From positions 1-34,302 of the forward strand of contig JAGVGD010000098.1 of the NCBI GenBank assembly GCA_020057245.1: a stretch of DNA of 34,302 bases, given 5' to 3'. The notes below the pieces were generated by a model. That model saw only the letters and a program-made list of their open reading frames with translations, was not told where the DNA came from and did no database searches. This DNA comes from Thiobacillus sp. GTDB lineage: Bacteria; Pseudomonadota; Gammaproteobacteria; Burkholderiales; Thiobacillaceae. Below, piece by piece: positions 10,406 to 18,080 of this stretch (within the stretch, counting starts at the first letter, position 1; the number at the start of each line of letters is the position of its first letter). The position numbers were made by a program, and so were the translations under genes.

Positions 10406-11086
10406 TCAAAGCTGAAACAGCGTTGTGCCCATTCTGCGCAACTCGGCGCGCCTTGCCAACGCATCGGGGCACAACACCGCAACCTGCGCCCAGAAGCGCG
10501 GCGAATGGTCGAGGTGAATCAGATGCGCCAGTTCGTGCGCGGCGACGTAGTCGATGATCGCCAGCGGCGCCTGCACCAGCCGCCAGTTGAGTCGCACATG
10601 GCCGCTGCGGGTACAGCTGCCCCATTGGGTTTGCGCGTTGGACAGGGCGAAACGGCTGGGCGCGCGTCCCAGCTTGCGGGCATTGCGCGCGAGGCGCCAG
10701 GCCAGCAGGCGGGCGGCCTGCTCATACAGCCAGCTGCGGATCAGGTCGTCGAGGTCGGCATCGTGCGGCGCGTGGATGCGCAGGGTGTCGCCGCGGCGGC
10801 GTACTTCGACGAACAGGGAAGGCAGAATATCGAGCGCCAGTTCGCGTCCAAGGTAATGCACGCTGCTGGCGGGCAGCGCGGCGTCCTGCGGCGCGCGCGC
10901 CTGCATGCGCGCCCAGGTGCGCACCAGCCAACCGTGCTGCTGGACCACATAGCGTTCGATCTCGGGACGCGGGGTCCAGCTGGGCGCATGGATGCGCACT
11001 TCGTGTGGGGTGACGGTGAGGCCGAGGGTGCGACGACGGCGCGAGCGCTTGAGGGCGAACGGCACCGCCGCTTCGCCAAGTTGCAA
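10406..11086 (-). CDS. YgjP-like M48-family zinc metallopeptidase (DUF45)
   Basis: About 226 residues. The zinc-peptidase motif HELAHLIHLDHSPRFW (HExxH followed by a distal His) and the conserved block NAQTQWGSCTRSGHVRLNWRL are the hallmarks of the YgjP/WSS1-like DUF45 group. The biological substrate is unknown for the family. No signal peptide, so presumably cytoplasmic. The frame first opens at TTG 11086; a GTG at 11065 (VPFALKRSRRRRTLGLTV) is the other plausible start, and neither has a strong Shine-Dalgarno. It sits between plsC (7 nt upstream) and gloA in the glyQ operon. Confidence 0.85.
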   Translation of the reverse strand: MQLGEAAVPFALKRSRRRRTLGLTVTPHEVRIHAPSWTPRPEIERYVVQQHGWLVRTWARMQARAPQDAALPASSVHYLGRELALDILPSLFVEVRRRGDTLRIHAPHDADLDDLIRSWLYEQAARLLAWRLARNARKLGRAPSRFALSNAQTQWGSCTRSGHVRLNWRLVQAPLAIIDYVAAHELAHLIHLDHSPRFWAQVAVLCPDALARRAELRRMGTTLFQL

Positions 11087-11093
11087 CAGGCCG

Positions 11094-11816
11094 CTATTGG
11101 TGTGCGGCAGCAGGGGGCAGCCTCGTCATTTCGGTTTCGATCCAGGCTTCGACCATCCGGGTCAGCTCGGCCGCGCTCTTGCCGGTGCTGTCGATCGCCG
11201 GGCCGATGCGCACGGTGACGGTGCCGGGGCGTTTGATGAAGGCGTTCTTCGGCCACACTTCGCCGGCGTTGTGCGCGACCGGCACGATGGGTGCGCCGGT
11301 TTCGGCCGCCAGCCAGCTGCCGCCGATGCCGTACTTGCCTTTTTCGCCGGGGGCGACGCGGGTGCCTTCGGGGAACACCAGCACCCAGAAGCCTTGCGCC
11401 AGCTTGGCGCCGCCCTTGGCCACGATCTGCTTCAGCGCCTCGCGCCCGGAACTGCGGTCGATGGCGATGGGCGAGAGCAGGCGAAACGCCCAGCCGAAGA
11501 ACGGCACGTTCAGCAGCTCCTGCTTGATCACCGGCGAGACCGGCGGAAACAGGAACAGGAAGGCCACGGTTTCCCAGGCCGACTGATGCTTGGCGAGAAT
11601 GATGGTGGGCTGCGACGGCAGGTTTTCACGCCCTTCGACCACATAGCGAATACCCAGCACCCAGCGCGCCAGCCAGATCACCAGATGGTTGTAACCGGTG
11701 ATCAGCCGGTAGCGCGCGTGCGCGGAAAACGGAAAGCTGAACAGGGCGACCAGGCTGAACAACACCGTCAGCAGGGTCTGGAAAAAAGCGAAAATCAACG
11801 AGCGGACAAGGTTCAT
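11094..11816 (-). CDS. plsC: 1-acyl-sn-glycerol-3-phosphate acyltransferase PlsC
   Basis: Inner-membrane enzyme that acylates lysophosphatidate to phosphatidate, the second acyl transfer in phospholipid synthesis. 240 residues. An N-terminal membrane anchor, LIFAFFQTLLTVLFSLVALF, precedes the acyltransferase motifs: AKHQSAWET in the position of NHx4D, PIAIDRSSGREAL (motif II), VFPEGTRVAPGE (motif III) and APIVPVAHNAG (motif IV). Motif I has Glu where the textbook form has Asp (Hx4E); I recall this from other betaproteobacterial PlsC proteins, so it need not mean loss of activity. The ATG overlaps the gmhB TGA as ATGA. Confidence 0.93.
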   Translation of the reverse strand: MNLVRSLIFAFFQTLLTVLFSLVALFSFPFSAHARYRLITGYNHLVIWLARWVLGIRYVVEGRENLPSQPTIILAKHQSAWETVAFLFLFPPVSPVIKQELLNVPFFGWAFRLLSPIAIDRSSGREALKQIVAKGGAKLAQGFWVLVFPEGTRVAPGEKGKYGIGGSWLAAETGAPIVPVAHNAGEVWPKNAFIKRPGTVTVRIGPAIDSTGKSAAELTRMVEAWIETEMTRLPPAAAHQ

Positions 11817-12355
11817 GTTGACAGGGTAAGCAATTGGTCGACCGCCTCGCTGAGGTCATCGAACACCGTCGTATTTTTTGGCAGGCCGCCCGCCGCCAGG
11901 GTTTTCTTACCCTTGCCGGTTTTGACCAGCAAGGGCCAGGCATCGACGCTTTCCGCCACCAGCAGGTCGCGCAGCGAATCGCCCACCACCGGCACGCCGA
12001 CCAATTCCTTGCCGTAGCGCGCGGCAATCTCGTGGAACAGCCCGGCCTTGGGCTTGCGGCAACTGCAATCCATTTCGACCGAATGCGGACAGAAAAACAC
12101 CGCCTCGATGCGCCCGCCCGCCTGCATGACCGACTTGTGCATCTTGGCGTGGATGGCGTTGAGCGTGGCCATCTCGAACAAGCCGCGCGCGAGGCCGGAC
12201 TGGTTGGTCGCCACCACCACGCGCCAGCCTTCGCGCGTCAGCCGCGCGATCGCTTCCAGGCTGCCGGGTATGGGTTTCCATTCATCGGGCGATTTGATGA
12301 ACTGGCTGGAGTGGACGTTGATGACACCGTCGCGGTCGAGAATGATGAGCTTCAT
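11813..12355 (-). CDS. gmhB: D-glycero-D-manno-heptose-1,7-bisphosphate 7-phosphatase GmhB
   Basis: HAD-superfamily phosphatase that removes the 7-phosphate of heptose 1,7-bisphosphate on the way to ADP-heptose for the LPS inner core; cytoplasmic. 180 residues. LIILDRDGVINV carries the nucleophile Asp7 and acid/base Asp9; VVVATNQSGLARG is motif II; the zinc-binding loop FFCPHSVEMDCSCRKPK shows Cys, His, Cys, Cys as expected for GmhB; VPVVGDSLRDLLVA supplies the C-terminal acidic motif. It begins 9 nt after the glyS stop and ends in a 4-nt overlap with plsC. Confidence 0.95.
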   Translation of the reverse strand: MKLIILDRDGVINVHSSQFIKSPDEWKPIPGSLEAIARLTREGWRVVVATNQSGLARGLFEMATLNAIHAKMHKSVMQAGGRIEAVFFCPHSVEMDCSCRKPKAGLFHEIAARYGKELVGVPVVGDSLRDLLVAESVDAWPLLVKTGKGKKTLAAGGLPKNTTVFDDLSEAVDQLLTLST

Positions 12356-12364
12356 GGCATTAGT

Positions 12365-14479
12365 TTAGGCCGCCAGACGCGAGAGGTCAGCCACCCGGTT
12401 CATGGTCTGGTGCAGCTGGTTCAGCAGCGCCAGCCGGTTGGCTTTCAGCGCGGGATCGTCGGCGTTGACCATCACGCTGTCGAAGAAAGCGTCGACCGGG
12501 GTTTTCAGGGCGGCGAGCGCTTGCAGGGATGCAGTGTAGTCGCCTGCCTCGAAGGCGGCGTCGGCCAAAGGTGCAATTTCGCTCAGAGCAGCGAACAGCG
12601 CTTTCTCTGCATCCTCGACGAAGCGTGCCGGATCGGCGCTCTCGCCCACCGCGCCTTCGGCTTTTTTGAGGATGTTGCCGACGCGTTTGTTTGCAGCAGC
12701 AAGAGCAGGGGCTTCAGGCAAATGAGCAAATTCGCGCACTGCGATCAAACGTCTTCCGACTTGATGGAAACGATCCGGGCGTAATGCCAGCACAGCGTCG
12801 ACGGTCTGAGCCGACGACCCCGATTCACGTAGAGAGTTAGCGAAGCGCTCGTAGATAAAGTCGGTGACTTCAGACACTGCCTCGGAGCGGAGCGAAACCT
12901 TGAATGCCGCTGATGCCTCACGAATCGGCGTAGACAGGGGCAAGTGGTGTTCTGCAAGCAGACGGATAACTCCGAGCGCGTGCCGACGCAACGCGAACGG
13001 ATCCTTGTCGCCAGTCGGCTTCTCGCCAATGCCGAACAACCCCACCAGTGTTTCCAGCTTATCCGCCAAGGCCACACACACACCCACGGGATTACGCGGC
13101 AGTTCGTCACCGGAAAAGCGCGGCTTATAGTGGTCTTCGATCGCAAACGCGATGTCGTCAGCAAGGCCATCGTGCTGCGCGTAGTAGCGCCCCATGATGC
13201 CTTGCAACTCGGGGAACTCGCCGACCATATCGGTCAGCAAATCAGCCTTGGCCAGCAAGGCAGCCTGGTCGGCTTTAAGCGCCAGCGCCTCGCCACCGAT
13301 CTGTTCGCCAATGGCGCGGGCAATCGCCTGCACCCGGGTCACCCGTTCGCCCTGGGTGCCGAGCTTATTGTGATACACCACCTTGGCCAGACCCAGCACG
13401 CGCGAATCGAGCGCCTTTTTGCGATCCTGGTCAAAGAAGAACTTGGCATCGGCCAGCCGCGGGCGCACCACGCGCTCGTTGCCCTCGATCACGGCGGAGG
13501 CATCGGCGGGCGAGATGTTGGAGACGATGAGGAACTGGTTGGTCAGCTTGCCGCTGCTGTCCAGCAGCGGGAAATATTTCTGGTTCGCCTTCATGGTCAG
13601 GATCAGGCATTCCGGGGGCACATCGAGGAAAGTGGTTTCAAACGTGCCGACCAGCACATTGGGCCGCTCGACCAGCGCGGTGACCTCGTCCAGCAGCGCG
13701 TCGTCGTCCACCGGCTTGAAACCCAGCGGCGCGGCCGCGGCCTGCAACTGGCGCACGATGTCGGCACGACGCTCGGCGAAGCTGGCGATGACCGCGCCCT
13801 CGTCCTTCAACTGCGCGGCGTAGCTGTCGGCGGACGCCAGCACCACCGGGCTCACGCGCGCTTCGAAGCGATGGCCCTGCGTGTCGCGCCCGGCGTTCAA
13901 ACCCAGCACCGACACCGGCACGATGTCCGCGCCATGTAGCGCGACCAGACCGTGCACCGGGCGCACGAAGTTGACGGTGGTCCAGCCGTCGGCCAGCGGA
14001 TACGTCATCACCTTTGGAATCGGCAGTTTCGCCATCGCGCTTTCCAGCGCGCGCTGCAAGCCTTCGGCCAGCGGGACGCCCGCTGCGACGCTGTCGTAAA
14101 ACAGCGCTTCGTTCTTGCCGTCAGCCGCGCGCCGCAAGCCGGCCACCGCAGAGGCGTCGGCACCCAGCGCAGCCAGGCGCTTCAACAGCGCAGGCGTCGC
14201 GTTGCCGGCGGCATCAAGGCCCACCGCAACCGGCATCAGCTTGGTCGACACGGACTTTTCCGCCGCGCAAGCCAGCACGTTTGCCACATGCACGCCGAGC
14301 CGGCGCGGCGAAGCAAAGTGGCTGACCGCGGCTTTTGCATCGGCCAGCCCTTGCGCGACCAGACTTTCGGCGAGTGCGGCAGCAAACGCCTCGCCCAGTT
14401 TTTTCAGCGCCTTCGGCGGCAGCTCTTCGACGAAGAGTTCGACGAGCAGGTTTGCTGCCTTAATCACATCGGTGCTCAT
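12365..14479 (-). CDS. glyS: glycyl-tRNA synthetase beta subunit
   Basis: Large subunit of the bacterial alpha2beta2 glycyl-tRNA synthetase, needed for tRNA-Gly recognition and full activity. About 704 residues against about 690 in E. coli. The start [20 protein letters not shown] and later blocks such as [33 protein letters not shown] and [12 protein letters not shown] are characteristic; the C-terminal part resembles the DALR-type anticodon-binding region. The ATG at 14479 follows a strong GGAGG and overlaps the glyQ stop in an ATGA; an in-frame start at 14524 lies inside glyQ and is unlikely. Confidence 0.97.
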   Translation of the reverse strand: MSTDVIKAANLLVELFVEELPPKALKKLGEAFAAALAESLVAQGLADAKAAVSHFASPRRLGVHVANVLACAAEKSVSTKLMPVAVGLDAAGNATPALLKRLAALGADASAVAGLRRAADGKNEALFYDSVAAGVPLAEGLQRALESAMAKLPIPKVMTYPLADGWTTVNFVRPVHGLVALHGADIVPVSVLGLNAGRDTQGHRFEARVSPVVLASADSYAAQLKDEGAVIASFAERRADIVRQLQAAAAPLGFKPVDDDALLDEVTALVERPNVLVGTFETTFLDVPPECLILTMKANQKYFPLLDSSGKLTNQFLIVSNISPADASAVIEGNERVVRPRLADAKFFFDQDRKKALDSRVLGLAKVVYHNKLGTQGERVTRVQAIARAIGEQIGGEALALKADQAALLAKADLLTDMVGEFPELQGIMGRYYAQHDGLADDIAFAIEDHYKPRFSGDELPRNPVGVCVALADKLETLVGLFGIGEKPTGDKDPFALRRHALGVIRLLAEHHLPLSTPIREASAAFKVSLRSEAVSEVTDFIYERFANSLRESGSSAQTVDAVLALRPDRFHQVGRRLIAVREFAHLPEAPALAAANKRVGNILKKAEGAVGESADPARFVEDAEKALFAALSEIAPLADAAFEAGDYTASLQALAALKTPVDAFFDSVMVNADDPALKANRLALLNQLHQTMNRVADLSRLAA

Positions 14480-15399
14480 GCGGCCTCCTTCTTCGCCAGG
14501 CTCGCCTGCACTTCTTCGGCCCATTCGCGTGGCGCCATCGGAAAGCCCAGCCGCGCGCGCGAATCAAGGTAGCTCTTCGCCACCGCGCGCGCCAGATTGC
14601 GGATGCGCCCGATATACGCCGCGCGCTCGGTCACCGAAATCGCGCCGCGCGCGTCAAGCAGATTGAAGGTGTGCGCGGCTTTCAATACCTGTTCGTAGGC
14701 CGGCAGCGCGAGTTGCGCCGCAATCAGTTCCTGTGCCTTTTTCTCGTGCGCGCTGAACGCCGTCAGCAGAAAATCGACATCGCTGTGCTCGAAGTTGTAA
14801 GTCGACTGCTCGACTTCATTCTGGTGATACACGTCGCGATAAGTCAGTCCTTCCGTCCACACCAGGTCGTACACGCTCTCGACGCCCTGCAAATACATGG
14901 CGAGGCGCTCCAGACCATAGGTGATTTCGCCGGTGATCGGTTTCACGTCGATGCCGCCGACCTGCTGGAAATAGGTGAATTGCGTCACCTCCATGCCGTT
15001 CAACCACACCTCCCAGCCCAGCCCCCAGGCGCCCAGCGTGGGGTTTTCCCAGTCGTCCTCGACGAAGCGCACGTCGTTCTTCTTGAGGTCGAAACCCAGC
15101 GCTTCGAGCGAACCGAGATACAGCTCCAGAATGTCTGACGGTGCGGGTTTGAGCACGACCTGAAACTGGTAGTAATGCTGCAGTCGGTTGGGGTTGTCGC
15201 CATAACGGCCGTCCTTGGGACGGCGGCTCGGCTGCACGTAAGCGGCCTTCCACGGCTCGGGCCCGAGCGCACGCAGGAAAGTCGCAGTATGCGAAGTGCC
15301 GGCGCCGACTTCCATGTCGTAGGGCTGCAGCAGCGCACAACCGCGCTCGCCCCAGTAGCGTTGCAGGGTGAGGATGATGTCCTGAAAGGTGGGTTTCAC
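14476..15399 (-). CDS. glyQ: glycyl-tRNA synthetase alpha subunit
   Basis: Catalytic subunit of alpha2beta2 glycyl-tRNA synthetase, a class II enzyme forming glycyl-adenylate. 307 residues (E. coli 303). The N-terminus [20 protein letters not shown], then [39 protein letters not shown] and [16 protein letters not shown] are diagnostic. First gene of the minus-strand operon that continues through glyS, gmhB, plsC and the metallopeptidase. The 261-bp divergent gap to the lipoprotein gene must hold its promoter; TAAAAT on the minus strand at 15435-15430 is a possible -10 without a good -35. I saw no T-box or riboswitch-like structure there. Confidence 0.97.
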   Translation of the reverse strand: MKPTFQDIILTLQRYWGERGCALLQPYDMEVGAGTSHTATFLRALGPEPWKAAYVQPSRRPKDGRYGDNPNRLQHYYQFQVVLKPAPSDILELYLGSLEALGFDLKKNDVRFVEDDWENPTLGAWGLGWEVWLNGMEVTQFTYFQQVGGIDVKPITGEITYGLERLAMYLQGVESVYDLVWTEGLTYRDVYHQNEVEQSTYNFEHSDVDFLLTAFSAHEKKAQELIAAQLALPAYEQVLKAAHTFNLLDARGAISVTERAAYIGRIRNLARAVAKSYLDSRARLGFPMAPREWAEEVQASLAKKEAA

Positions 15400-15533
15400 G
15401 GCAGATAGGCGGCTTTTCGGTAAAGCGGCATTTTAGCTTGGTTGGAGCGGGTTTCGGGAGCTTGGCCTGCGCGGCCGCCGACCCCGCCCGCAGCACGAAA
15501 TCTGCGGCAGTTTTCCCCGTAGAATTTCCCGTC

Positions 15534-15539
15534 TATATT
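15534..15539 (+). promoter_or_regulatory. possible -10 element for the MltF-like gene
   Basis: TATATT stands out in a GC-rich background 122 nt before the ATG, with the weak TTTTCC at 15511-15516 at the -35 distance (17 bp). This is a sequence match only; the -35 is poor. Confidence 0.3.
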
Positions 15540-15660
15540 CTGGGCGGAAAGGTGAGCATGCCAGGCAAGCGATCCAGGCTCCGGCAACTGCGAACCTTGC
15601 CTTGCATACTCAAAACATTTCTGGCCGCGGCCAGACAAAATCCATTCGGGGAGCGCAAGC

Positions 15661-17238
15661 ATGCTGAAATATTTTTCTCTGCCATCGTCACGCGCCCTGC
15701 CAGCCCGTCTCGCCGCGGTTGCTCTCGCAATCGTCCTGAGCGCCTGCGGCGAGGGCGAAAAAGCCCCTGCCGCAACGGTCGATACCAAGCCATCCGCCCA
15801 GCCGCCCCAGGTAGCTGTCACTGCCCCGCCGGAAGAAACAGGCCAGCTCACAATCGACTTGGACCGAACCGCCAAACCCTGGACCGGCGATCTCGACGGG
15901 ATGATCGAGCGGCGTGTCATTCGCGTTCTGACGACCTACAGCAAGACCAGCTATTTCGTCGACCGGGGCAGCCAGCGTGGAGCAACCTACGACATTTTCC
16001 GTGTGTTCGAGGCGGACCTGAACAAGAAGCTGGCGCAGGACAACAAGTTGAAGAGCAGACATCTCAAGGTGCATGTGATCTTCATCCCGGTGGGCCGGGA
16101 GGGCTTGCTACCGGCACTGGCCGCCGGCAAGGGCGATATCGCGGCGGCAAACCTCACTGACACGCCCGTGCGGCGCAAGCAGGTCGATTTTTCCGCGCCG
16201 GTCTATCCCAACGCCAGTGAAGTGGTGGTGTCCGGTCCGGACTCACCTCAGGTATCCAGCGTGGACGACCTGGCCGGCAAGACGGTGTTCGTGCGCAAGA
16301 CCTCCAGCTACCACGAAAGCCTGATGGCGCTGAACCAGCGCTTGGCCTCCGAGAAAAAACCCGCCGTGATCATCAGGGAAGCGCCGGAGGTGCTGGAGGA
16401 TGAAGACCTGATCGAAATGGTGAATGCCGGCCTGATGCCACTCATCGTGGTGGACAAGCATATGGCGGACTTCTGGAAGCAGGTGTTCCCTGGCATCAAG
16501 GTGCATGACGATGTGGCCGTGCGTACCGACGGCAATATCGCGTGGGCGATTCGCAAGTACAGCCCACAGCTCAAGGCCGCCCTCGATGATTTTCTGGCGC
16601 GCAACGCCAAGGGTTCCACCACGGGCAATGTCATCCTGGCCAAATATTTCAAGAATGCCGGGTACGTGAAGAACGCTGCTGCGGAATCCGAGCGCAAGAA
16701 ACTCCGCACCCTGGTGCAGTATTTCCAAAAATACGGCGATCAGTACGGCGTCGACTGGCTGCTGATGGCCGCCCAGGGCTATCAGGAATCCCAGCTGAAC
16801 CAGTCTGTCCGCAGCAAGGTGGGGGCCATCGGCGTGATGCAGATCATGCCCGCCACCGGCAAGGACTTGAACGTAGGCAACATCGCCGAGATCGAACCGA
16901 ACATTCATGCCGGCATCAAGTACATGCGCTGGATGATCGATCACTACTACGGCGATGAACCCATGACCCAGCTCGACAAGGCGCTGTTCGCGTTCGCCTC
17001 CTACAACGCCGGCGCCGGGCGGGTCGCGCAGCTGCGCAAGGAAGCGGTCAAGCGCGGGCTGAACCCGAACGTCTGGTTTCACAACGTGGAATATGTGGCC
17101 GCCGATAAAATCGGCGCGGAGACGGTGACTTACGTGTCCAACATCTACAAGTACTACATTGCCTACAAGCTGCTGATGGAGGTCCAGGCGGAGAAGGCCC
17201 GGGTCACGAAGCCGGTCGGGGCCAAGCAGCCCCGATAA
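15661..17238 (+). CDS. MltF-like lytic transglycosylase lipoprotein (SBP_bac_3 + SLT)
   Basis: Predicted outer-membrane-anchored lipoprotein combining a solute-binding domain with a murein lytic transglycosylase. 525 residues. The lipobox LSAC puts the lipidated cysteine at C29 (ALAIVLSACGEG). A proline/alanine-rich linker leads to a periplasmic binding-protein-like domain (about 85-330; VIRVLTTYSKTSYF, LLPALAAGKGDIAAANLT, VDDLAGKTVFVRKTSSYHESL). An SLT domain follows (about 355-500), with catalytic Glu376 in AAQGYQESQLNQ, GAIGVMQIMPATGK and FASYNAGAGRVAQL. This is the MltF domain order, in which cell-wall fragments control the lyase domain. GGGGAG before the ATG is a plausible ribosome binding site. 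It is divergent from glyQ. Confidence 0.9.
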   Translation: MLKYFSLPSSRALPARLAAVALAIVLSACGEGEKAPAATVDTKPSAQPPQVAVTAPPEETGQLTIDLDRTAKPWTGDLDGMIERRVIRVLTTYSKTSYFVDRGSQRGATYDIFRVFEADLNKKLAQDNKLKSRHLKVHVIFIPVGREGLLPALAAGKGDIAAANLTDTPVRRKQVDFSAPVYPNASEVVVSGPDSPQVSSVDDLAGKTVFVRKTSSYHESLMALNQRLASEKKPAVIIREAPEVLEDEDLIEMVNAGLMPLIVVDKHMADFWKQVFPGIKVHDDVAVRTDGNIAWAIRKYSPQLKAALDDFLARNAKGSTTGNVILAKYFKNAGYVKNAAAESERKKLRTLVQYFQKYGDQYGVDWLLMAAQGYQESQLNQSVRSKVGAIGVMQIMPATGKDLNVGNIAEIEPNIHAGIKYMRWMIDHYYGDEPMTQLDKALFAFASYNAGAGRVAQLRKEAVKRGLNPNVWFHNVEYVAADKIGAETVTYVSNIYKYYIAYKLLMEVQAEKARVTKPVGAKQPR

Positions 17239-17300
17239 AAAAGGGAGTAAAGGGTAGCGTCCTCTTTAACTCCTTTAACCCTTCTTTAACCCTTTAACCA
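17239..17300 (+). repeat. short TTTAAC repeat and weak stem downstream of the lipoprotein gene
   Basis: TTTAAC occurs four times, starting at 17265, 17274, 17285 and 17293. The first copies can pair imperfectly with AAAGGGAGTAAAG at 17240-17252, giving a weak stem that may help end transcription. No U-run follows, so the terminator call is tentative. Confidence 0.3.
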
Positions 17301-17348
17301 AGGTAGCCGGGAAACATCCTGCGCAATAACGAAGGTACCGAGTGCACC

Positions 17349-17621
17349 TTACGCGCGCTTGCGCGTAGCCGATGTTGCGCGAGGCGTTCCCGGCTCTGCA
17401 TGGGCATCAACGTAAGTATCGATGAGCTTCCGGATCATGCGCTGATACTGCGTGTGATGTTTGGAGGCTTCGGACTTGAAGAAGTCGACGCTCTTCTTGC
17501 TCAGCGCAATGGTGACCTTGACCCCTTCCTCGCGGAACGCAAGCTCCTCGGGCGGCGGGAGAAAATCCAGAATGACCTTGGCATCAACCGGCTCGTCGGT
17601 GTACTTAATTTTCGTGCTCAT
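17349..17621 (-). CDS. brnA: BrnA-type antitoxin (ribbon-helix-helix)
   Basis: 90 residues beginning MSTKIKYTDEPVDAKVILDF. The C-terminal half GVKVTIALSKKSVDFFKSEA ... QRMIRKLIDTYVDAHAE has the strand-helix-helix pattern of a ribbon-helix-helix DNA-binding domain. BrnA antitoxins neutralise BrnT and repress their own operon. The ATG at 17621 lies inside the end of brnT (17-nt overlap), in the toxin-first order typical of BrnTA. A longer in-frame reading back to 17846 would run antisense-like through brnT and is not credible. The lysine/arginine-rich tail TRKRA is unusual but short. Confidence 0.88.
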   Translation of the reverse strand: MSTKIKYTDEPVDAKVILDFLPPPEELAFREEGVKVTIALSKKSVDFFKSEASKHHTQYQRMIRKLIDTYVDAHAEPGTPRATSATRKRA

Positions 17622-17883
17622 AAATTGCCTTTCCCTTCCGCCAGTAACCGGCGCCAAAGATTCGTATAACCCCACTGCGATAGGTAAAGCGAACAGTGAG
17701 GGTGCCGCCCTCGACCCTGCCGAAACAGAAATAGCGTTTCTCGCCTTCGCTATGTGCGAGGTCCTCGGCGATGACGCGGTGCGGGTCGGCAAACGCATAT
17801 TGCGCCAGCGAGAAAGCCACCCCGTGCTTCTTCCGGTTTTCAGCATCCTTGTTTTCGTCCCACTCGAACCGGGCTTTGTTCAT
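17605..17883 (-). CDS. brnT: BrnT-family toxin
   Basis: 92 residues in the usual BrnT size range; RelE-like fold ribonuclease toxin of a type II toxin-antitoxin system. The start FEWDENKDAENRKKHGVAF is the diagnostic BrnT N-terminus, followed by FADPHRVIAEDLAHSEGEKRYFCFGRV and a C-terminal VRFTYRSGVIRIFGAGYWRKGKAIYE, where the arginine/aromatic residues of the family cluster. It appears intact. With brnA downstream and overlapping, the pair forms a complete module between the mltF-like gene and a lower-GC membrane-protein gene, consistent with acquired DNA. Confidence 0.9.
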   Translation of the reverse strand: MNKARFEWDENKDAENRKKHGVAFSLAQYAFADPHRVIAEDLAHSEGEKRYFCFGRVEGGTLTVRFTYRSGVIRIFGAGYWRKGKAIYEHEN

Positions 17884-17903
17884 ACGCTCACGCTAGCATG
17901 GCA

Positions 17904-17919
17904 ATGGCGAATTAGCCAT
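17904..17919. promoter_or_regulatory. possible brnTA operator palindrome
   Basis: ATGGC-GAATTA-GCCAT, a perfect 5-bp dyad with a 6-bp spacer, lies 21 bp upstream of the brnT ATG, where an autorepressing BrnA would be expected to bind. No binding data are available from sequence alone. Confidence 0.35.
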
Positions 17920-18045
17920 ATAAATGTATGGGGAATTACGGCAGGTCCAATGTCAAAGCTCCAACAGCGAAACCTGAAGGCTTGGGATTGGTGATTGTTG
18001 GGCTCACCCTGAACTGTCGGCTGTTTGCCGGGGAGATTCATTCGA

Positions 18046-18075
18046 CGCATTACGCCTACGGCTAATGTGCCCTAC
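18046..18075. repeat. dispersed intergenic palindrome (REP-like)
   Basis: GCATTACGCCTACGGCTAATGTGCCCTAC forms an imperfect hairpin (GCATTAcGCC / GGCTAATGTG) and resembles the short palindromes ending in CCCTAC that are scattered through many proteobacterial genomes. It sits at the 3' end of the membrane-protein gene, in a 197-bp gap upstream of brnT in which I see no gene. Confidence 0.45.
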
Positions 18076-18080
18076 ACGGG

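Noticed and set aside
15400-15660. Possible riboswitch or T-box upstream of glyQ
   Set aside because: No T-box specifier or antiterminator motif and no glycine-riboswitch-like core seen; only a weak -10 candidate on each strand.
15438-16160. Plus-strand frame starting upstream of the MltF-like gene
   Set aside because: It overlaps the lipoprotein in another frame and has an R/S/P-rich shadow composition; the lipoprotein start with lipobox and ribosome binding site is far better.
17239-17300. CRISPR-like array from the TTTAAC repeats
   Set aside because: Units are 6 bp at irregular 8-11 bp spacing; far too short for repeat-spacer structure.
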